Positions 1 through 9,134 of a stretch of DNA of 48,647 nt are shown here, in pieces. The notes below the pieces were generated by a model. It ran no database searches. It was not told the origin of the DNA and saw only the letters and a program-made list of their open reading frames with translations. Position numbers and translations under genes: made by a program. The stretch lies in the IMG/VR virus record IMGVR_UViG_3300002132_000066, positions 1-48,647 of that record; one strand, given 5' to 3'. This stretch comes from a virus. The stretch's first letter is position 1. Each line of letters opens with the position of its first letter.

Positions 1-2
1 AA

Positions 3-1427
3 GGCCGTGAGTTTGGGAAAACATATAGTTCTGATCCCAACCAAAAGCCTACACAGGTAGATAAAATAACAGACGTTGCTGGGTATGGGCAGGGGGATGG
101 TAACGACAACGACAACGATCCAGCTCCTGTTTCTTATGGCAATGCAGCGGCGGCAGTTTTAGGCGGCGGCGCTGAAGTTGCGCCAGTTTTAGGTACTCCT
201 GTTGCATCCACTCCTCCTCCTCCTCCTGTTGTTGAAGATCCTCCTCCAGAAGGAGTAAATGACTTGTTCGCTGGTATGCGTCAAAGCAAGCAGTATATTG
301 ACGAGCTGAAAAAAGGGTTCACTGGCGCTGTAACCATAGGGGAGCGCGACGGCCCAAGTTTGGGCGGAGCTCAGTTTACAAATGAGTTTCGGGACTATGC
401 AAAAAGCATGGGTTACGAAATCGAGGCAGGCATGAGCCCAATGGACGGGCCTTCGTTCCTTGTTCGGCCAGAGGGTTGGACACCGGATGCGTTTAACGCG
501 CACATAAAGACTCAAGAAGAAACGGCTGCTACCGCTAAAACTGCAGCCGCACAAGCTGCACAAGACAAGGCTACGGCTGCTGCCGCCGCTGCCGCAGAAG
601 CGACACGTCAGGGCAAGATTAAAGAACTTGAGGATGCACTTTCAGCAAGCAAAGGCCTGTATGGAGAGCTTCAAGACAAGTACGGCCAGACTAAAGAAGA
701 ATACACAGGGCTGAAGAGCAATTTTGAAGAGCTTTTTGGTAATTACGGCACGCTTACTGGGACGTATGACGAGCAGAAGGCTGCTTATGACGATCTATAC
801 GGGCAGTACGATACGCTGGAAAGCCGATTGGGCGACTATAACACGCAGTTGGCGGACCAAAAGACTAACTACGAGTCTCTCATGGGTCAGTACTCTGACC
901 TAACAGGGCAGTATGAGGACACGACAAGCCTGTACGACACGCTTCAAAGCGACTTCTCTGGTTTGCAGGGCACGTTGGCCGAGCAGCAATCTGCATATGA
1001 GGCCCAAAAAGCTGCGGCGGAGAAGAACCGCGTGCTTGGAATTGCTGAAAAGGCTACATCTGGCGCTGCGAGGCCTGATCCACGGTACACGCAGCCCGCT
1101 CAGACTGCAACTCCGGCTTATACTCCAGTTGCGGCGAACCAAGGGGCGCAAAGTCTCACTCCTGGGGCCACTCCTTACGGCATCGCGCCTATTAACTACG
1201 CGGCGAACATGCCTGACTTTATGAATAACCCTGTTAACCTGAATGTTCCGTCCTTTGGAGCCACAGGGCAGAACGCCCCGCCCCCGATTGGCGGTCCAAT
1301 GCAGCAGCTTACACCTATGATGGACTATTCGGCACCATTCCAGCCATATTTGCAGTCGATTAACCAGCAATATGGTGTTAATATTCCGTCAGCATATACT
1401 GGCATTATGGCCGGTGGGAGACAATAG
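3..1427 (+). CDS. Virion-associated coiled-coil protein (5' end cut by window)
   Basis: The frame is open from the first bases of the window (first full codon at 3), so the N-terminus is missing; an internal Met lies at 264. The visible 474 residues fall into an acidic/Gly/Pro-rich linker with a poly-proline run near residue 60-75, a globular piece around residues 80-165, an Ala-rich helix, then a long regular coiled coil (about residues 210-345) rich in Tyr, Gln, Leu and Gly, and a Pro/Ala/Gln-rich tail. No enzyme motif is seen. It abuts the next gene without a gap (TAG then ATG) and lies just upstream of terminase, in the same orientation as all structural genes. I infer an internal or tail-associated virion protein; a terminase small subunit is not excluded but size and composition argue against it. 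Family not recognised. Confidence 0.7.
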   Translation, partial: GREFGKTYSSDPNQKPTQVDKITDVAGYGQGDGNDNDNDPAPVSYGNAAAAVLGGGAEVAPVLGTPVASTPPPPPVVEDPPPEGVNDLFAGMRQSKQYIDELKKGFTGAVTIGERDGPSLGGAQFTNEFRDYAKSMGYEIEAGMSPMDGPSFLVRPEGWTPDAFNAHIKTQEETAATAKTAAAQAAQDKATAAAAAAAEATRQGKIKELEDALSASKGLYGELQDKYGQTKEEYTGLKSNFEELFGNYGTLTGTYDEQKAAYDDLYGQYDTLESRLGDYNTQLADQKTNYESLMGQYSDLTGQYEDTTSLYDTLQSDFSGLQGTLAEQQSAYEAQKAAAEKNRVLGIAEKATSGAARPDPRYTQPAQTATPAYTPVAANQGAQSLTPGATPYGIAPINYAANMPDFMNNPVNLNVPSFGATGQNAPPPIGGPMQQLTPMMDYSAPFQPYLQSINQQYGVNIPSAYTGIMAGGRQ

Positions 1428-2726
1428 ATGCAAAAGTACCAAGGTAACTCTACAAACGCACCTCGTGAGACGTTTATCAACGATCAGCGTCACATGCTTG
1501 CATATATCAATCCTTTTGAAGAGGATCTTCTGCGGAACTATGGCGGCACTGGGCAAAAGGGTCCTGGTGGCGTTCCTGCATTTCTGCCTGCGTCTATTGA
1601 AAGGGCCATGGATAGAAACTACAACTCTAACCAAGCCGCTGGAACACAGAATACAAGCTCGAGGTCTCCAACTGCGAGCTCTACCCCTGCGGAACGGAGA
1701 GCTAGGGTTACCTCTACCGCTCAAACAGAGCGGGACAACGGTGTGAACGATAGAGATAGGGACCCTAATCCAGGGTACTTTGGGGGAAGTGGGCAATCAA
1801 CTTCTTCTGTTAATAGAGACAATGAGGCCAATCGTATTGCCGCGCAGAATGAGGCCGCGAAGCGTGCGATAGTAGAAAATAAAGAGCGTGCAAAAAAAAT
1901 TGCCTTGGGAACTGCCTTAGATATAGAGCGCAAAAAGGCGCTTGATGGCGGTTATAAGTTCTTTAAATCAAGTGATGGAAAGTTCTATACGACGGATCCA
2001 AAGGCTCCACAAACACTTCAAGACGCCTTAGCTCAACGCAGTGTTGCCTATACCCCAGAAGCAAACCCAAAGGCGTTTAATGCAGACGGCACCCCGAGAG
2101 GCGGGATATTTGGTTTTGCAAACATCGCAGACATGTTTGACATGGGCGGACCTCGAGCTTCTGGTAACACATATTCTGGAGGACCACTTGCTGGGTACGG
2201 AAACGCTCTCGGGATGAAACCTCTCGGCATGTCTGACGAGGACTGGGAAAAGACAAAAGCCCAGCAGCAGTTGATGAGAGAGTCTAAGATGGGCGCGTTT
2301 GCGCAGCGCCCAGACTTTTCTAAGTACCCAGAAACTGGTTTCCCTGACCCAGCCCAAAGTACTGACGGCTTTGGCGGGGACTCATATCAGGGTGGCGGAG
2401 ATGGAACAGGCAACAACACTGCCTCGCCCGGAGCACCAGGAACACCAATTGTTGACCCATGCCCAGAAGGTTACGTTTTAAAAGATGGCGCTTGCGTTCT
2501 TGCGGAAACAGATCCTCTTGGTGGATTCCCAAGTCTTACTCCTCCTTTACCACAAGGACCAACTGTAGTAGGCAACCCTGGGTATACTCCAGTAGGTGGC
2601 GGTGTGGCTCCAAGATTAAATCCGTACCCACAGCAAATGCCGATTATGGCTCCACCTCCTGGGTTAGCTGGGGCACGAGTTGGCGAAGCTGGGATTTTAG
2701 ATCTATTGCGGGCCGCTAACCGGTGA
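1428..2726 (+). CDS. Virion-type protein with Pro/Gly-rich C-terminus and CPEGYVLKDGACV motif
   Basis: A 432-residue protein starting at an ATG directly after the upstream stop, with a GGGAG ribosome site. The first half is polar and charged, with a Lys/Ala/Glu helix near residues 125-165. The second half is Gly/Pro/Gln-rich and low complexity. Near residues 343-357 it has the cysteine pair in CPEGYVLKDGACV, a small motif I have seen in other phage virion proteins, where its role is unknown. The stop overlaps the GTG start of terminase (GTGA), indicating translational coupling. Composition resembles the internal virion proteins at 24783-29612, so I infer an internal or ejected protein. No function can be assigned from motifs. 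Confidence 0.75.
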   Translation: MQKYQGNSTNAPRETFINDQRHMLAYINPFEEDLLRNYGGTGQKGPGGVPAFLPASIERAMDRNYNSNQAAGTQNTSSRSPTASSTPAERRARVTSTAQTERDNGVNDRDRDPNPGYFGGSGQSTSSVNRDNEANRIAAQNEAAKRAIVENKERAKKIALGTALDIERKKALDGGYKFFKSSDGKFYTTDPKAPQTLQDALAQRSVAYTPEANPKAFNADGTPRGGIFGFANIADMFDMGGPRASGNTYSGGPLAGYGNALGMKPLGMSDEDWEKTKAQQQLMRESKMGAFAQRPDFSKYPETGFPDPAQSTDGFGGDSYQGGGDGTGNNTASPGAPGTPIVDPCPEGYVLKDGACVLAETDPLGGFPSLTPPLPQGPTVVGNPGYTPVGGGVAPRLNPYPQQMPIMAPPPGLAGARVGEAGILDLLRAANR

Positions 2727-4189
2727 ACTTACAAGCACTACCCGAAGAAGCGCTAAAGGAGATCTTGGCGCTTACCGAGGCTAAGACGAGAATGGACCTG
2801 AGAGATCAGGCCCAGAATCTCTTTATGCCTTTTGCCCACCATGTGTATGATAACTTCATTGAAGGTCGGCACCACCGTATTATCGCGGAAAAGCTGGAGC
2901 AAGTTGCGAGGGGCGAGTTGAAACGTCTTATTATCAACATGCCTCCTCGCCACAGTAAGTCTGAGTTTGCGTCATTCTTGATGCCTGCTTGGTTCTTGGG
3001 CCGTAATCCGAAGTTAAAGATTATTCAGGCTACACACAACACGGAGCTTGCTGTTCGGTTTGGCCGCAAGGTTAGGGATTTAATTGATGACCCCAAGTAT
3101 AAAGAAGTGTTTCCAAAGACTCATCTCAAGGAAGACAACAAGGGGGCTGGGAAATGGGGCACCTCCCTTGGCGGTGAATATTTCGCCGCTGGTGTTGGGG
3201 CTGCTGTTACCGGTCGTGGCGCTGACTTATTTATCATCGATGATCCCCACTCGGAGCAAGACGCGTTAAGCGAGACGGCGTTTGACCACGCTTACGAATG
3301 GTACACTTCTGGTCCTCGTCAGCGTTTGCAGCCTGGTGGCGCTATCATTGTTGTTATGACGCGCTGGGGGAAGAAGGATCTGACGGGCCGTCTATTGGCT
3401 GCGCAAGGTTCGGACATTATGTCGGACAAATGGGACGTTGTTGAGTTCCCTGCAATTATGCCCTCGGGGAATGCGTTGTGGCCAGAGTTCTGGGAAAAGG
3501 ACGCACTGCTTTCGATCAAGGCTTCGCTTCCTGTTGGCAAATGGTCCGCGCAATGGCAGCAACAGCCTACTGCTAGTAACTCTGCTATTATTAGACGGGA
3601 GTGGTGGAAGTCTTGGGAAGAAGAAAAGATCCCTCCTTTGTCGTATATCTTACAAGCTTATGATACAGCATACTCAAAGAAGGAAACAGCCGACTATTCT
3701 GCTATTACTACTTGGGGCGTGTTTAAGCCTTTAGAGGGTGGCCCCGACAATATCATCTTGCTGGATGCGCAGCGAGGCAGGTGGAGTTTTCCAGAATTGA
3801 AGGAGGTTGCCTTTGAGGAACACGAGTATTGGGAGCCGGATATGGTGTTGGTCGAAGCGAAAGCGACAGGGACACCGCTTATTGACGAGTTACGCTTACG
3901 AGGCATACCGGCGTTGGGCTTTTCTCCAGGCAAAGGTCGTGATAAGGTAACCAGAATGCACATGGTAGCGCCGCTATTTGAAGCGGGCGTTGTCTGGGCC
4001 CCAGCGGATAAGAAGTTCTCGGAAGAAGTAATAGAGGAAGTCACATCATTTCCTAATGGCGATCATGATGACTTCTGTGATAGTATGACTTTGGCATTGA
4101 TGCGATTCCGTCAAGGTGGTTTTATATCACTTAACGGGGAAGACGCGGAAGAAACAGAATTTAGACCCCAGAAGCGGGAGTATTACTAA
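2723..4189 (+). CDS. terL: Terminase large subunit (packaging ATPase-nuclease)
   Basis: This motor protein cuts concatemeric DNA and pumps it through the portal into the prohead. The N-terminal ATPase has a deviant Walker A PPRHSKSE (residues 74-81), Walker B LFIIDDPH (169-176) and the coupling motif MTRW (212-215). The C-terminal RNase H-like nuclease shows AYDTA (Asp314), LVEAK (Glu378) and the HDDFCD cluster (Asp449-453). At 488 residues it matches the usual TerL length. The start is GTG, overlapping the upstream TGA as GTGA, with no clear ribosome site, so translation is probably coupled. It is followed by the portal gene with a 1-bp overlap (TAATG). No small terminase subunit is recognisable nearby. 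Confidence 0.95.
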   Translation: MNLQALPEEALKEILALTEAKTRMDLRDQAQNLFMPFAHHVYDNFIEGRHHRIIAEKLEQVARGELKRLIINMPPRHSKSEFASFLMPAWFLGRNPKLKIIQATHNTELAVRFGRKVRDLIDDPKYKEVFPKTHLKEDNKGAGKWGTSLGGEYFAAGVGAAVTGRGADLFIIDDPHSEQDALSETAFDHAYEWYTSGPRQRLQPGGAIIVVMTRWGKKDLTGRLLAAQGSDIMSDKWDVVEFPAIMPSGNALWPEFWEKDALLSIKASLPVGKWSAQWQQQPTASNSAIIRREWWKSWEEEKIPPLSYILQAYDTAYSKKETADYSAITTWGVFKPLEGGPDNIILLDAQRGRWSFPELKEVAFEEHEYWEPDMVLVEAKATGTPLIDELRLRGIPALGFSPGKGRDKVTRMHMVAPLFEAGVVWAPADKKFSEEVIEEVTSFPNGDHDDFCDSMTLALMRFRQGGFISLNGEDAEETEFRPQKREYY

Positions 4190-6720
4190 TGGCACTACCA
4201 CCCAACCCAATGGGTTCACTGATTGACTCAGGTATCATGGCCCCAAATATGGATGCTGCGCAAGTGGACATCCCAGTGGATATGCCACAAGATTTCAGTG
4301 GCGGCGCGGAAGTTATCGACGACGGTTTAGGCGGAGCAACCGTCCAAGCGCTTATGGGCGGTCAAGATATGGATGGCCCTGAAGAGATTATCCCGCATGA
4401 TGCAAACTTATCGGAGTATGTAAGCGATAGCATTCTTCGTGAGCTTTCGTCCGAGATCCGAGATCTTTACGAAGAGGACCTAGATTCGCGGTCCGAGTGG
4501 GAAGAGGCATACGTCAAGGGCCTAGATTTATTGGGTTTAAAAGTGGAAGAGCGGTCTCAGCCTTTTGAGGGTGCGTCGGGCATTACACACCCATTGATCA
4601 GCGAATCGGTAACTCAGTTTCAGGCTCAGGCGTATAAAGAACTATTGCCTTCTGGTGGCCCTGTCCGCACGGCGGTTCTTGGGTTGGTTGATCAGGCTCG
4701 TGATGAGCAGGCCAAGCGCGTTAAAGACTTTATGAACTACCAGATTACGGAAGTCATGGAAGAGTACGATCCAGACATGGATCAGATGCTGTTCTATTTA
4801 CCTTTATCTGGATCCACCTTTAAGAAGGTTTACTTTGATCCAACACGTCAACGTGCGGTGGCGAAGTTTGTTCCAGCGCAGGATTTGGTTGTACCTTATT
4901 CGGCATCGGACTTGGCTACGGCTAACCGTGTGACCCACGTTCTGCGTATGGATGCAAATGACATCCGTAAGATGCAGGTCACGGGTGTTTATCGTGATGT
5001 TGAGATCAACGAGGCTAACGATGAGGAAGAAGATACAGTTCGTCAAAAGGTGAACGAGCTTGAGGGCATTTCCAAAAACTATTCGGACGACGTACACACT
5101 ATCCTTGAGTGCCACATTGATTTGGACCTTGAAGGGTTTGAGGACATGGGTGCGGACGGGGAGCCAACGGGCATTCGTCTTCCATACATTGTAACGCTGG
5201 ATGATTCGTCGGGCGAGATTTTAGCCGTTCGCCGCAACTACGACGAGACAGATCCAACAAGACGCAAGCGCCAATACTTTGTTCACTACAAGTTTATGCC
5301 TGGTCTTGGCTTCTATGGTTTTGGTTTGATCCACATGATTGGTGGATTGGGTCGTGCTGCGACTTCGATCCTTCGTCAGTTGATCGATGCTGGTACACTG
5401 GCCAACTTACCCGCAGGCTTTAAGGCCCGTGGTGTTCGTGTTCGTAATAGCGACGAGCCGCTACAACCTGGAGAATGGCGTGATATTGATGCGCCTGGTG
5501 GCAGCATTCGGGACGCGATTATTCCTCTGCCATACAAAGAGCCTTCAGCTACTTTGGCGCAGCTTTTAGGTGGGATTATCCAAGACGGTCGTCGGTTCAT
5601 TGCTTTAGCTGACCAGCAAGTCAGCGATATGAACGGCGATATGCCAGTTGGCACTACGGTTGCTTTGTTAGAGCGCGGCATGAAAGTCATGTCTGCTATC
5701 CACAAGCGCCTGCACTACGCCCAAAAGACAGAGTTCCGTTTGTTGGCTCGTATCTTTGCGGAGAACTTACCTCCAGAATACCCCTACGCTGTAGCTGGCG
5801 GGCCTCAACAGATTAAAGCGCAGGACTTTGACGCTCGTATTGACGTTCTGCCTGTATCAGATCCAAACATCTTCTCGATGTCGCAACGTGTGACGTTGGC
5901 CCAGACGCAACTGCAACTGGCTCAAGCGGCTCCTCAGATGCACGATCTTCGCGCAGCATATCGTCGGATGTACCAAGCTTTGGAAGTGCAGAATATCGAC
6001 GAGCTTCTACTGCCTGCTCCGCCACCCCCACAGCCGCAAGATCCCGCTGTTGAAAACGGTGCGATTATCAACGGGACAATTCCACAGGCGTTTGCACCGC
6101 AGGATCACGATGCCCACATCCAAGCGCACTTGTCGCTCTTGGAATTGGATATCTTGCAAAATGCCCCCGCTGTTCTGGCCGCTCTGTTCAATCACGTTCT
6201 ACAGCACGTTTCCTTCAAGGCGCGTGAAATGGTGGATCAAGAGTTGGAGCAGATCAAACAGCAGCCACAACAGGAGATGCAGCAATTGCAGCAAGGTGTG
6301 ATGACCGGTCAGATTGATCCGATGATTGCACAGCAACGCATGGCTGAACTTCAACAACAAGGCCCCGCGCAGTTCAACCCAGAGCAGATTGAGGCTCGTG
6401 TTGCGCAAGTTGAAGCTGAGATGATTAAAGAGCTAACGCCTCACTTGGCCTTCAAAGGTTCTGAGGGTTCGGCAAACAAAGAAGATCCTTTGGTTACAAT
6501 CCGTATGCAAGAACTGGCTATTAAACAGATGGAGGCCCAGAACAAAGCATCCTTGGAAGAAGCCAAACTCCAGCTTGAAACCATGAAAGCCAAGCAACGC
6601 GCTGTTACAGACACCGCCCGCTTGGATCTACAGGAACAAGTTGCAGATGACCGCGCTTCGGTTAACCGTGAGAGGATTGATGTTCAACGTCAGAACATGA
6701 TGATGAAAGGACAGCAGTGA
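4189..6720 (+). CDS. Portal protein, P22-like type
   Basis: Forms the dodecameric ring at the head vertex through which DNA enters and leaves. The protein is 843 residues, long as in P22-type portals. A disordered acidic N-terminus (about 1-80) precedes the conserved core, including the EWEEAYVKGLDLLG helix and the SITHPLI-like stretch near residue 125. Residues from about 620 to 843 are very Gln/Glu/Lys-rich and helical, matching the C-terminal barrel of this family. It sits directly after terminase, the usual order. The start overlaps the terminase stop; the stop overlaps the next GTG. Confidence rests on length, position and family-like core sequence. Confidence 0.9.
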   Translation: MALPPNPMGSLIDSGIMAPNMDAAQVDIPVDMPQDFSGGAEVIDDGLGGATVQALMGGQDMDGPEEIIPHDANLSEYVSDSILRELSSEIRDLYEEDLDSRSEWEEAYVKGLDLLGLKVEERSQPFEGASGITHPLISESVTQFQAQAYKELLPSGGPVRTAVLGLVDQARDEQAKRVKDFMNYQITEVMEEYDPDMDQMLFYLPLSGSTFKKVYFDPTRQRAVAKFVPAQDLVVPYSASDLATANRVTHVLRMDANDIRKMQVTGVYRDVEINEANDEEEDTVRQKVNELEGISKNYSDDVHTILECHIDLDLEGFEDMGADGEPTGIRLPYIVTLDDSSGEILAVRRNYDETDPTRRKRQYFVHYKFMPGLGFYGFGLIHMIGGLGRAATSILRQLIDAGTLANLPAGFKARGVRVRNSDEPLQPGEWRDIDAPGGSIRDAIIPLPYKEPSATLAQLLGGIIQDGRRFIALADQQVSDMNGDMPVGTTVALLERGMKVMSAIHKRLHYAQKTEFRLLARIFAENLPPEYPYAVAGGPQQIKAQDFDARIDVLPVSDPNIFSMSQRVTLAQTQLQLAQAAPQMHDLRAAYRRMYQALEVQNIDELLLPAPPPPQPQDPAVENGAIINGTIPQAFAPQDHDAHIQAHLSLLELDILQNAPAVLAALFNHVLQHVSFKAREMVDQELEQIKQQPQQEMQQLQQGVMTGQIDPMIAQQRMAELQQQGPAQFNPEQIEARVAQVEAEMIKELTPHLAFKGSEGSANKEDPLVTIRMQELAIKQMEAQNKASLEEAKLQLETMKAKQRAVTDTARLDLQEQVADDRASVNRERIDVQRQNMMMKGQQ

Positions 6721-6884
6721 TTTGTCTGTTGGCTGGGGTGTTTGCTACAATGCTCTGGCCAGCAAAACTCTACATTGTTTGTCGGTACAAGTGCCCCACC
6801 TTGGATGTGACACTAAAATATGTTAGCTTATATTTACCCGATGGGGCATACTGCCCTCCAAATAAGACCGTAGGGAATAAATAG
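6717..6884 (+). CDS. Small Cys-containing membrane-type protein, 55 residues
   Basis: A short frame starting with GTG inside the portal stop (GTGA, 4-bp overlap), preceded by AAGGA at 5 nt. It ends in TAG one base before the next ATG. The N-terminus (residues 1-20, ICLLAGVFATMLWPAKLYIV) is hydrophobic and could be a signal anchor; the rest has four cysteines in total and no recognisable domain. Being next to the lysis block, it could be a small spanin- or holin-like accessory, but nothing proves this. It fills what would otherwise be a 164-bp gap. Not recognised as a known family. Confidence 0.6.
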   Translation: MICLLAGVFATMLWPAKLYIVCRYKCPTLDVTLKYVSLYLPDGAYCPPNKTVGNK

Positions 6885-7031
6885 ATGAAGTTACGCACTC
6901 CAAAATTGAAGTCGTTATCCTTTAAAGGTTCTCGCCCTAAGAAGATGTCATTTTCAACGCCTAAGATTGGTGGGGGAAAGAGCCGTTTTAGCAGGATAGC
7001 TAAACCAAAGCGCTTCAAGGGAACCTATTAG
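6885..7031 (+). CDS. Very basic small protein, 48 residues
   Basis: ATG directly after the preceding TAG, with TAGGGA upstream at suitable distance. The product is almost entirely Lys, Arg, Ser, Phe, Gly and Pro (for example LRTPKLKSLSFKGSRPKK, then GGGKSRFSRIAKPKRFKGTY), with no acidic residue. Such composition fits a nucleic-acid-binding or virion-internal peptide, but function is unknown. It sits between the portal region and the membrane protein at 7046 in a tightly packed run, which supports it being real. Confidence 0.6.
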   Translation: MKLRTPKLKSLSFKGSRPKKMSFSTPKIGGGKSRFSRIAKPKRFKGTY

Positions 7032-7045
7032 GTTTAGGAGAAGAT

Positions 7046-7534
7046 ATGTTAGATCCAGCCAGCATAGGCATCGCCATCAACGTCTGTTCAACGGCGTTCA
7101 AAGCCATTCAACGTGGTTTTGAAGCGGGCCGTGAGATGGAGGCTATGCATGGAGATTTGCAGCGTTGGCTTGGAAGTTCCGCAGAGATTGCAGCGACCGA
7201 AGAAAATGCTAAGAACGCGGGCGTAATTACGCGCATCTTAAAGGGTGGCAGTAATATTGAGGCTATGGCTCTACAAGCCATGCTTGCCAAAAAACAGATC
7301 GAAGAGCAGCGCTACGATCTAAAAGTATACATATCCATGAAATACGGAATGCCCGCTTGGGAAGAGCTACTTCGAACCGAAGGTCGTCTTCGCAAGATGA
7401 AAGCGGCGCAAATGGAAGAGCAGCAAAAATTTATAGAGCGCCTTGTTTTGATTGTTGTAGTAACTGCAATCGTTGCTTTGGGGGGCGCGGCTTTGTGGTA
7501 TTGGGCTGATTACTTAAAGGATCTTTCAAAATGA
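7046..7534 (+). CDS. C-terminally membrane-anchored protein
   Basis: A 162-residue protein with ribosome site TTAGGAGAAGAT just before ATG. Residues 1-130 are mostly helical, with an Ala/Glu/Lys-rich segment that could form a coiled coil. Residues about 136-158 (LVLIVVVTAIVALGGAALWY) form one strong membrane helix near the C-terminus, giving an N-in or N-out tail-anchored layout. It opens the small-gene block that leads to the holin-like and endolysin genes and overlaps the next gene by ATGA. It may be part of lysis control or of virion DNA entry; neither is shown by sequence. Confidence 0.7.
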   Translation: MLDPASIGIAINVCSTAFKAIQRGFEAGREMEAMHGDLQRWLGSSAEIAATEENAKNAGVITRILKGGSNIEAMALQAMLAKKQIEEQRYDLKVYISMKYGMPAWEELLRTEGRLRKMKAAQMEEQQKFIERLVLIVVVTAIVALGGAALWYWADYLKDLSK

Positions 7535-7836
7535 CTACTCTTAACGATATAATACGAAAGAGAACCGCAAATAAGTACGCTGGTACAAAACTGGGTACGC
7601 AAATTGCCAATGAGTACGAAACGGGTAGCCGCGCGGCTCAGAACCTGAACCCTAAAAACCAGAAAGGCCAAGCGCCAAAAGGCTGGGGTAAAGCTAGGCT
7701 TCCCGGTGCAGCGGCAGCACTTATTGCTGCGGGCGCTCCTACTGAAGTTGCAGATGGCACAATACAACCCGGGGTTATTGAAAAAGCTAAAGAGATGGAC
7801 CGCCTAAAAAAGAAAAGAAGGCCATCAGGAAAATGA
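7531..7836 (+). CDS. Small basic protein of unknown function
   Basis: 101 residues, starting within the preceding stop (ATGA). It is strongly basic at both ends (IIRKRTANKYAG; DRLKKKRRPSGK) with an Ala-rich middle (ARLPGAAAALIAAGAPTE). No membrane segment is convincing and no known motif was found. Coupled by 4-bp overlaps to both neighbours, so it is expressed with the membrane proteins of the lysis block. A head- or DNA-associated role is possible from charge only. Confidence 0.7.
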   Translation: MTTLNDIIRKRTANKYAGTKLGTQIANEYETGSRAAQNLNPKNQKGQAPKGWGKARLPGAAAALIAAGAPTEVADGTIQPGVIEKAKEMDRLKKKRRPSGK

Positions 7837-8162
7837 TTAAAAAACTTCAGGAAGATTCAAAGTTTAATCAGTTCGATACCGATGGTGACGGCGTTGTAAC
7901 CGACGAAGAGCTGTCTCGTTCTGAACGAATGATCCAAATTGAGAATAACGACAAGATGCAGGATCAGCAGCGCCTAATGGCGTGGGTTGCTATGTGGTCT
8001 ACTATTGTCGCGGTCTTCGCGTTACTCTCTCCTTGGATTGCAATAGAGCGGGTTAACACCGCATCTGCGTTTCTAAACACGTTTCTTGTAGCACAGACAG
8101 GAATTGTGGTAGGCTTTATGGGCGCTACGGCTTGGGCTAAACGTCAGGAGAAATCAGAATGA
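7833..8162 (+). CDS. EF-hand membrane protein in lysis block
   Basis: 109 residues. Residues 15-26 (DTDGDGVVTDEE) form a textbook 12-residue EF-hand calcium loop with Asp at 1, 3, 5 and Glu at 12. After a charged linker come two hydrophobic helices (about residues 50-68 and 80-98). The layout, soluble Ca-binding N-terminus plus two membrane helices, suits a calcium-sensing membrane protein. It overlaps both neighbours (ATGA) and directly precedes the holin-like gene, so a role in timing lysis, as holin or antiholin, is a reasonable inference. Only one EF loop is present; paired loops are usual in high-affinity sensors. Confidence 0.75.
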   Translation: MIKKLQEDSKFNQFDTDGDGVVTDEELSRSERMIQIENNDKMQDQQRLMAWVAMWSTIVAVFALLSPWIAIERVNTASAFLNTFLVAQTGIVVGFMGATAWAKRQEKSE

Positions 8163-8611
8163 TTGCGTTATTAGGAAGCCTATTAGGATTTAGCACATCC
8201 TTTTTACCACAAGTCCTTGGTCTGTTTACAGCCAAGCAGGAACATAAGAACAAGATAGAGCTTATGACTCTGCAAGCAAAGATGGCTTCGCAGGGCATTG
8301 ATTTACAGATCAAGGTTTTAGATAAGCAAGCTGAGATCGAAGAAACGAAAGCGATTTATAATTATGCTAACCCTTCTAGCGGATTTTCAGCAGGGCTATC
8401 CGCTTCTGTTCGCCCTGTTATCACCTATATGTTTTTTGCTTTATTCATGGCCACTAAGATCGTAGTCATGCTGAAAGTCTTAGAGCAGGGGGGTAACTGG
8501 CAGGAAGGTGTTACGCTAATGTTCGACCAAGAAACGCAGGGTTTATTTGCTGCCGTGGTGTCCTTTTGGTTTGGCCAGCGCAGCGTATCTAAGTTTATGG
8601 GGAAAAGATGA
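8159..8611 (+). CDS. Holin-like protein (3TM holin type)
   Basis: 150 residues. An N-terminal hydrophobic segment (LLGSLLGFSTSFLPQVLGLF), a long charged helix (about residues 25-65), then two more hydrophobic segments (VITYMFFALFMATKIVVML and GLFAAVVSFWFGQRS) and a basic tail. This matches the pattern of the three-membrane-segment holins first noted with gene-transfer agents. Holins open the inner membrane so that the endolysin reaches the wall. It lies immediately upstream of the endolysin with a 4-bp overlap, the classical holin-lysin order. Family assignment is from topology and context, not from a search. Confidence 0.78.
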   Translation: MIALLGSLLGFSTSFLPQVLGLFTAKQEHKNKIELMTLQAKMASQGIDLQIKVLDKQAEIEETKAIYNYANPSSGFSAGLSASVRPVITYMFFALFMATKIVVMLKVLEQGGNWQEGVTLMFDQETQGLFAAVVSFWFGQRSVSKFMGKR

Positions 8612-9129
8612 AAAAGAACTTTGATCATTGTCTAGACATGCTACTTGAACACGAGGGTGGTTTTGTCAATCATCCAAAAGATCCTGGTGGCATGACCAAT
8701 CTCGGAGTTACTCGGGCAACATATGAGCAGTTCTTAGGTCGCGCCGTTACCGAAGCAGAGATGCGGGCACTGACACCAAAAGATGTAGGCCCTCTATACA
8801 AGACGGAATACTGGGACAAAGCCCGTTGCGATGATCTTCCTTCTGGGTTAGATTGGGCAGTATTCGATTGGGGCGTAAACTCTGGGATGGGTCGCCCTGC
8901 TAAAGCACTTCAAAGGATTGTAGGAGTAAACCCAGATGGCGCTATCGGACCTAAAACAGTTAAGGCAATCTTTGACTTTGACACTAAAGACATGGTTGAA
9001 AAACTGTATGACGCGCGTCAAAGGTTTTATGAGTCGCTTAAAACTTTCGAGACCTTTGGGCGAGGCTGGTCTCGTAGAAATGATGAAACGCTTAAACAAG
9101 CGCAAGAATTAATTGAGAACAGGGGATAA
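8608..9129 (+). CDS. Endolysin, glycoside hydrolase 108 type
   Basis: Muramidase that cleaves the cell-wall glycan at the end of infection. 173 residues, the usual size. Near the N-terminus, LEHEGGFVNHPKDPGGMTNL (residues 13-32) is the GH108 signature, with the catalytic Glu in EGG (Glu16). The C-terminal half has the peptidoglycan-binding pattern seen in this family (VGVNPDGAIGPKTVKAI). No signal peptide or N-terminal membrane anchor is present, so release through a holin is expected. It overlaps the holin-like gene by ATGA. Confidence 0.92.
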   Translation: MKKNFDHCLDMLLEHEGGFVNHPKDPGGMTNLGVTRATYEQFLGRAVTEAEMRALTPKDVGPLYKTEYWDKARCDDLPSGLDWAVFDWGVNSGMGRPAKALQRIVGVNPDGAIGPKTVKAIFDFDTKDMVEKLYDARQRFYESLKTFETFGRGWSRRNDETLKQAQELIENRG

Positions 9130-9134
9130 CTAAT

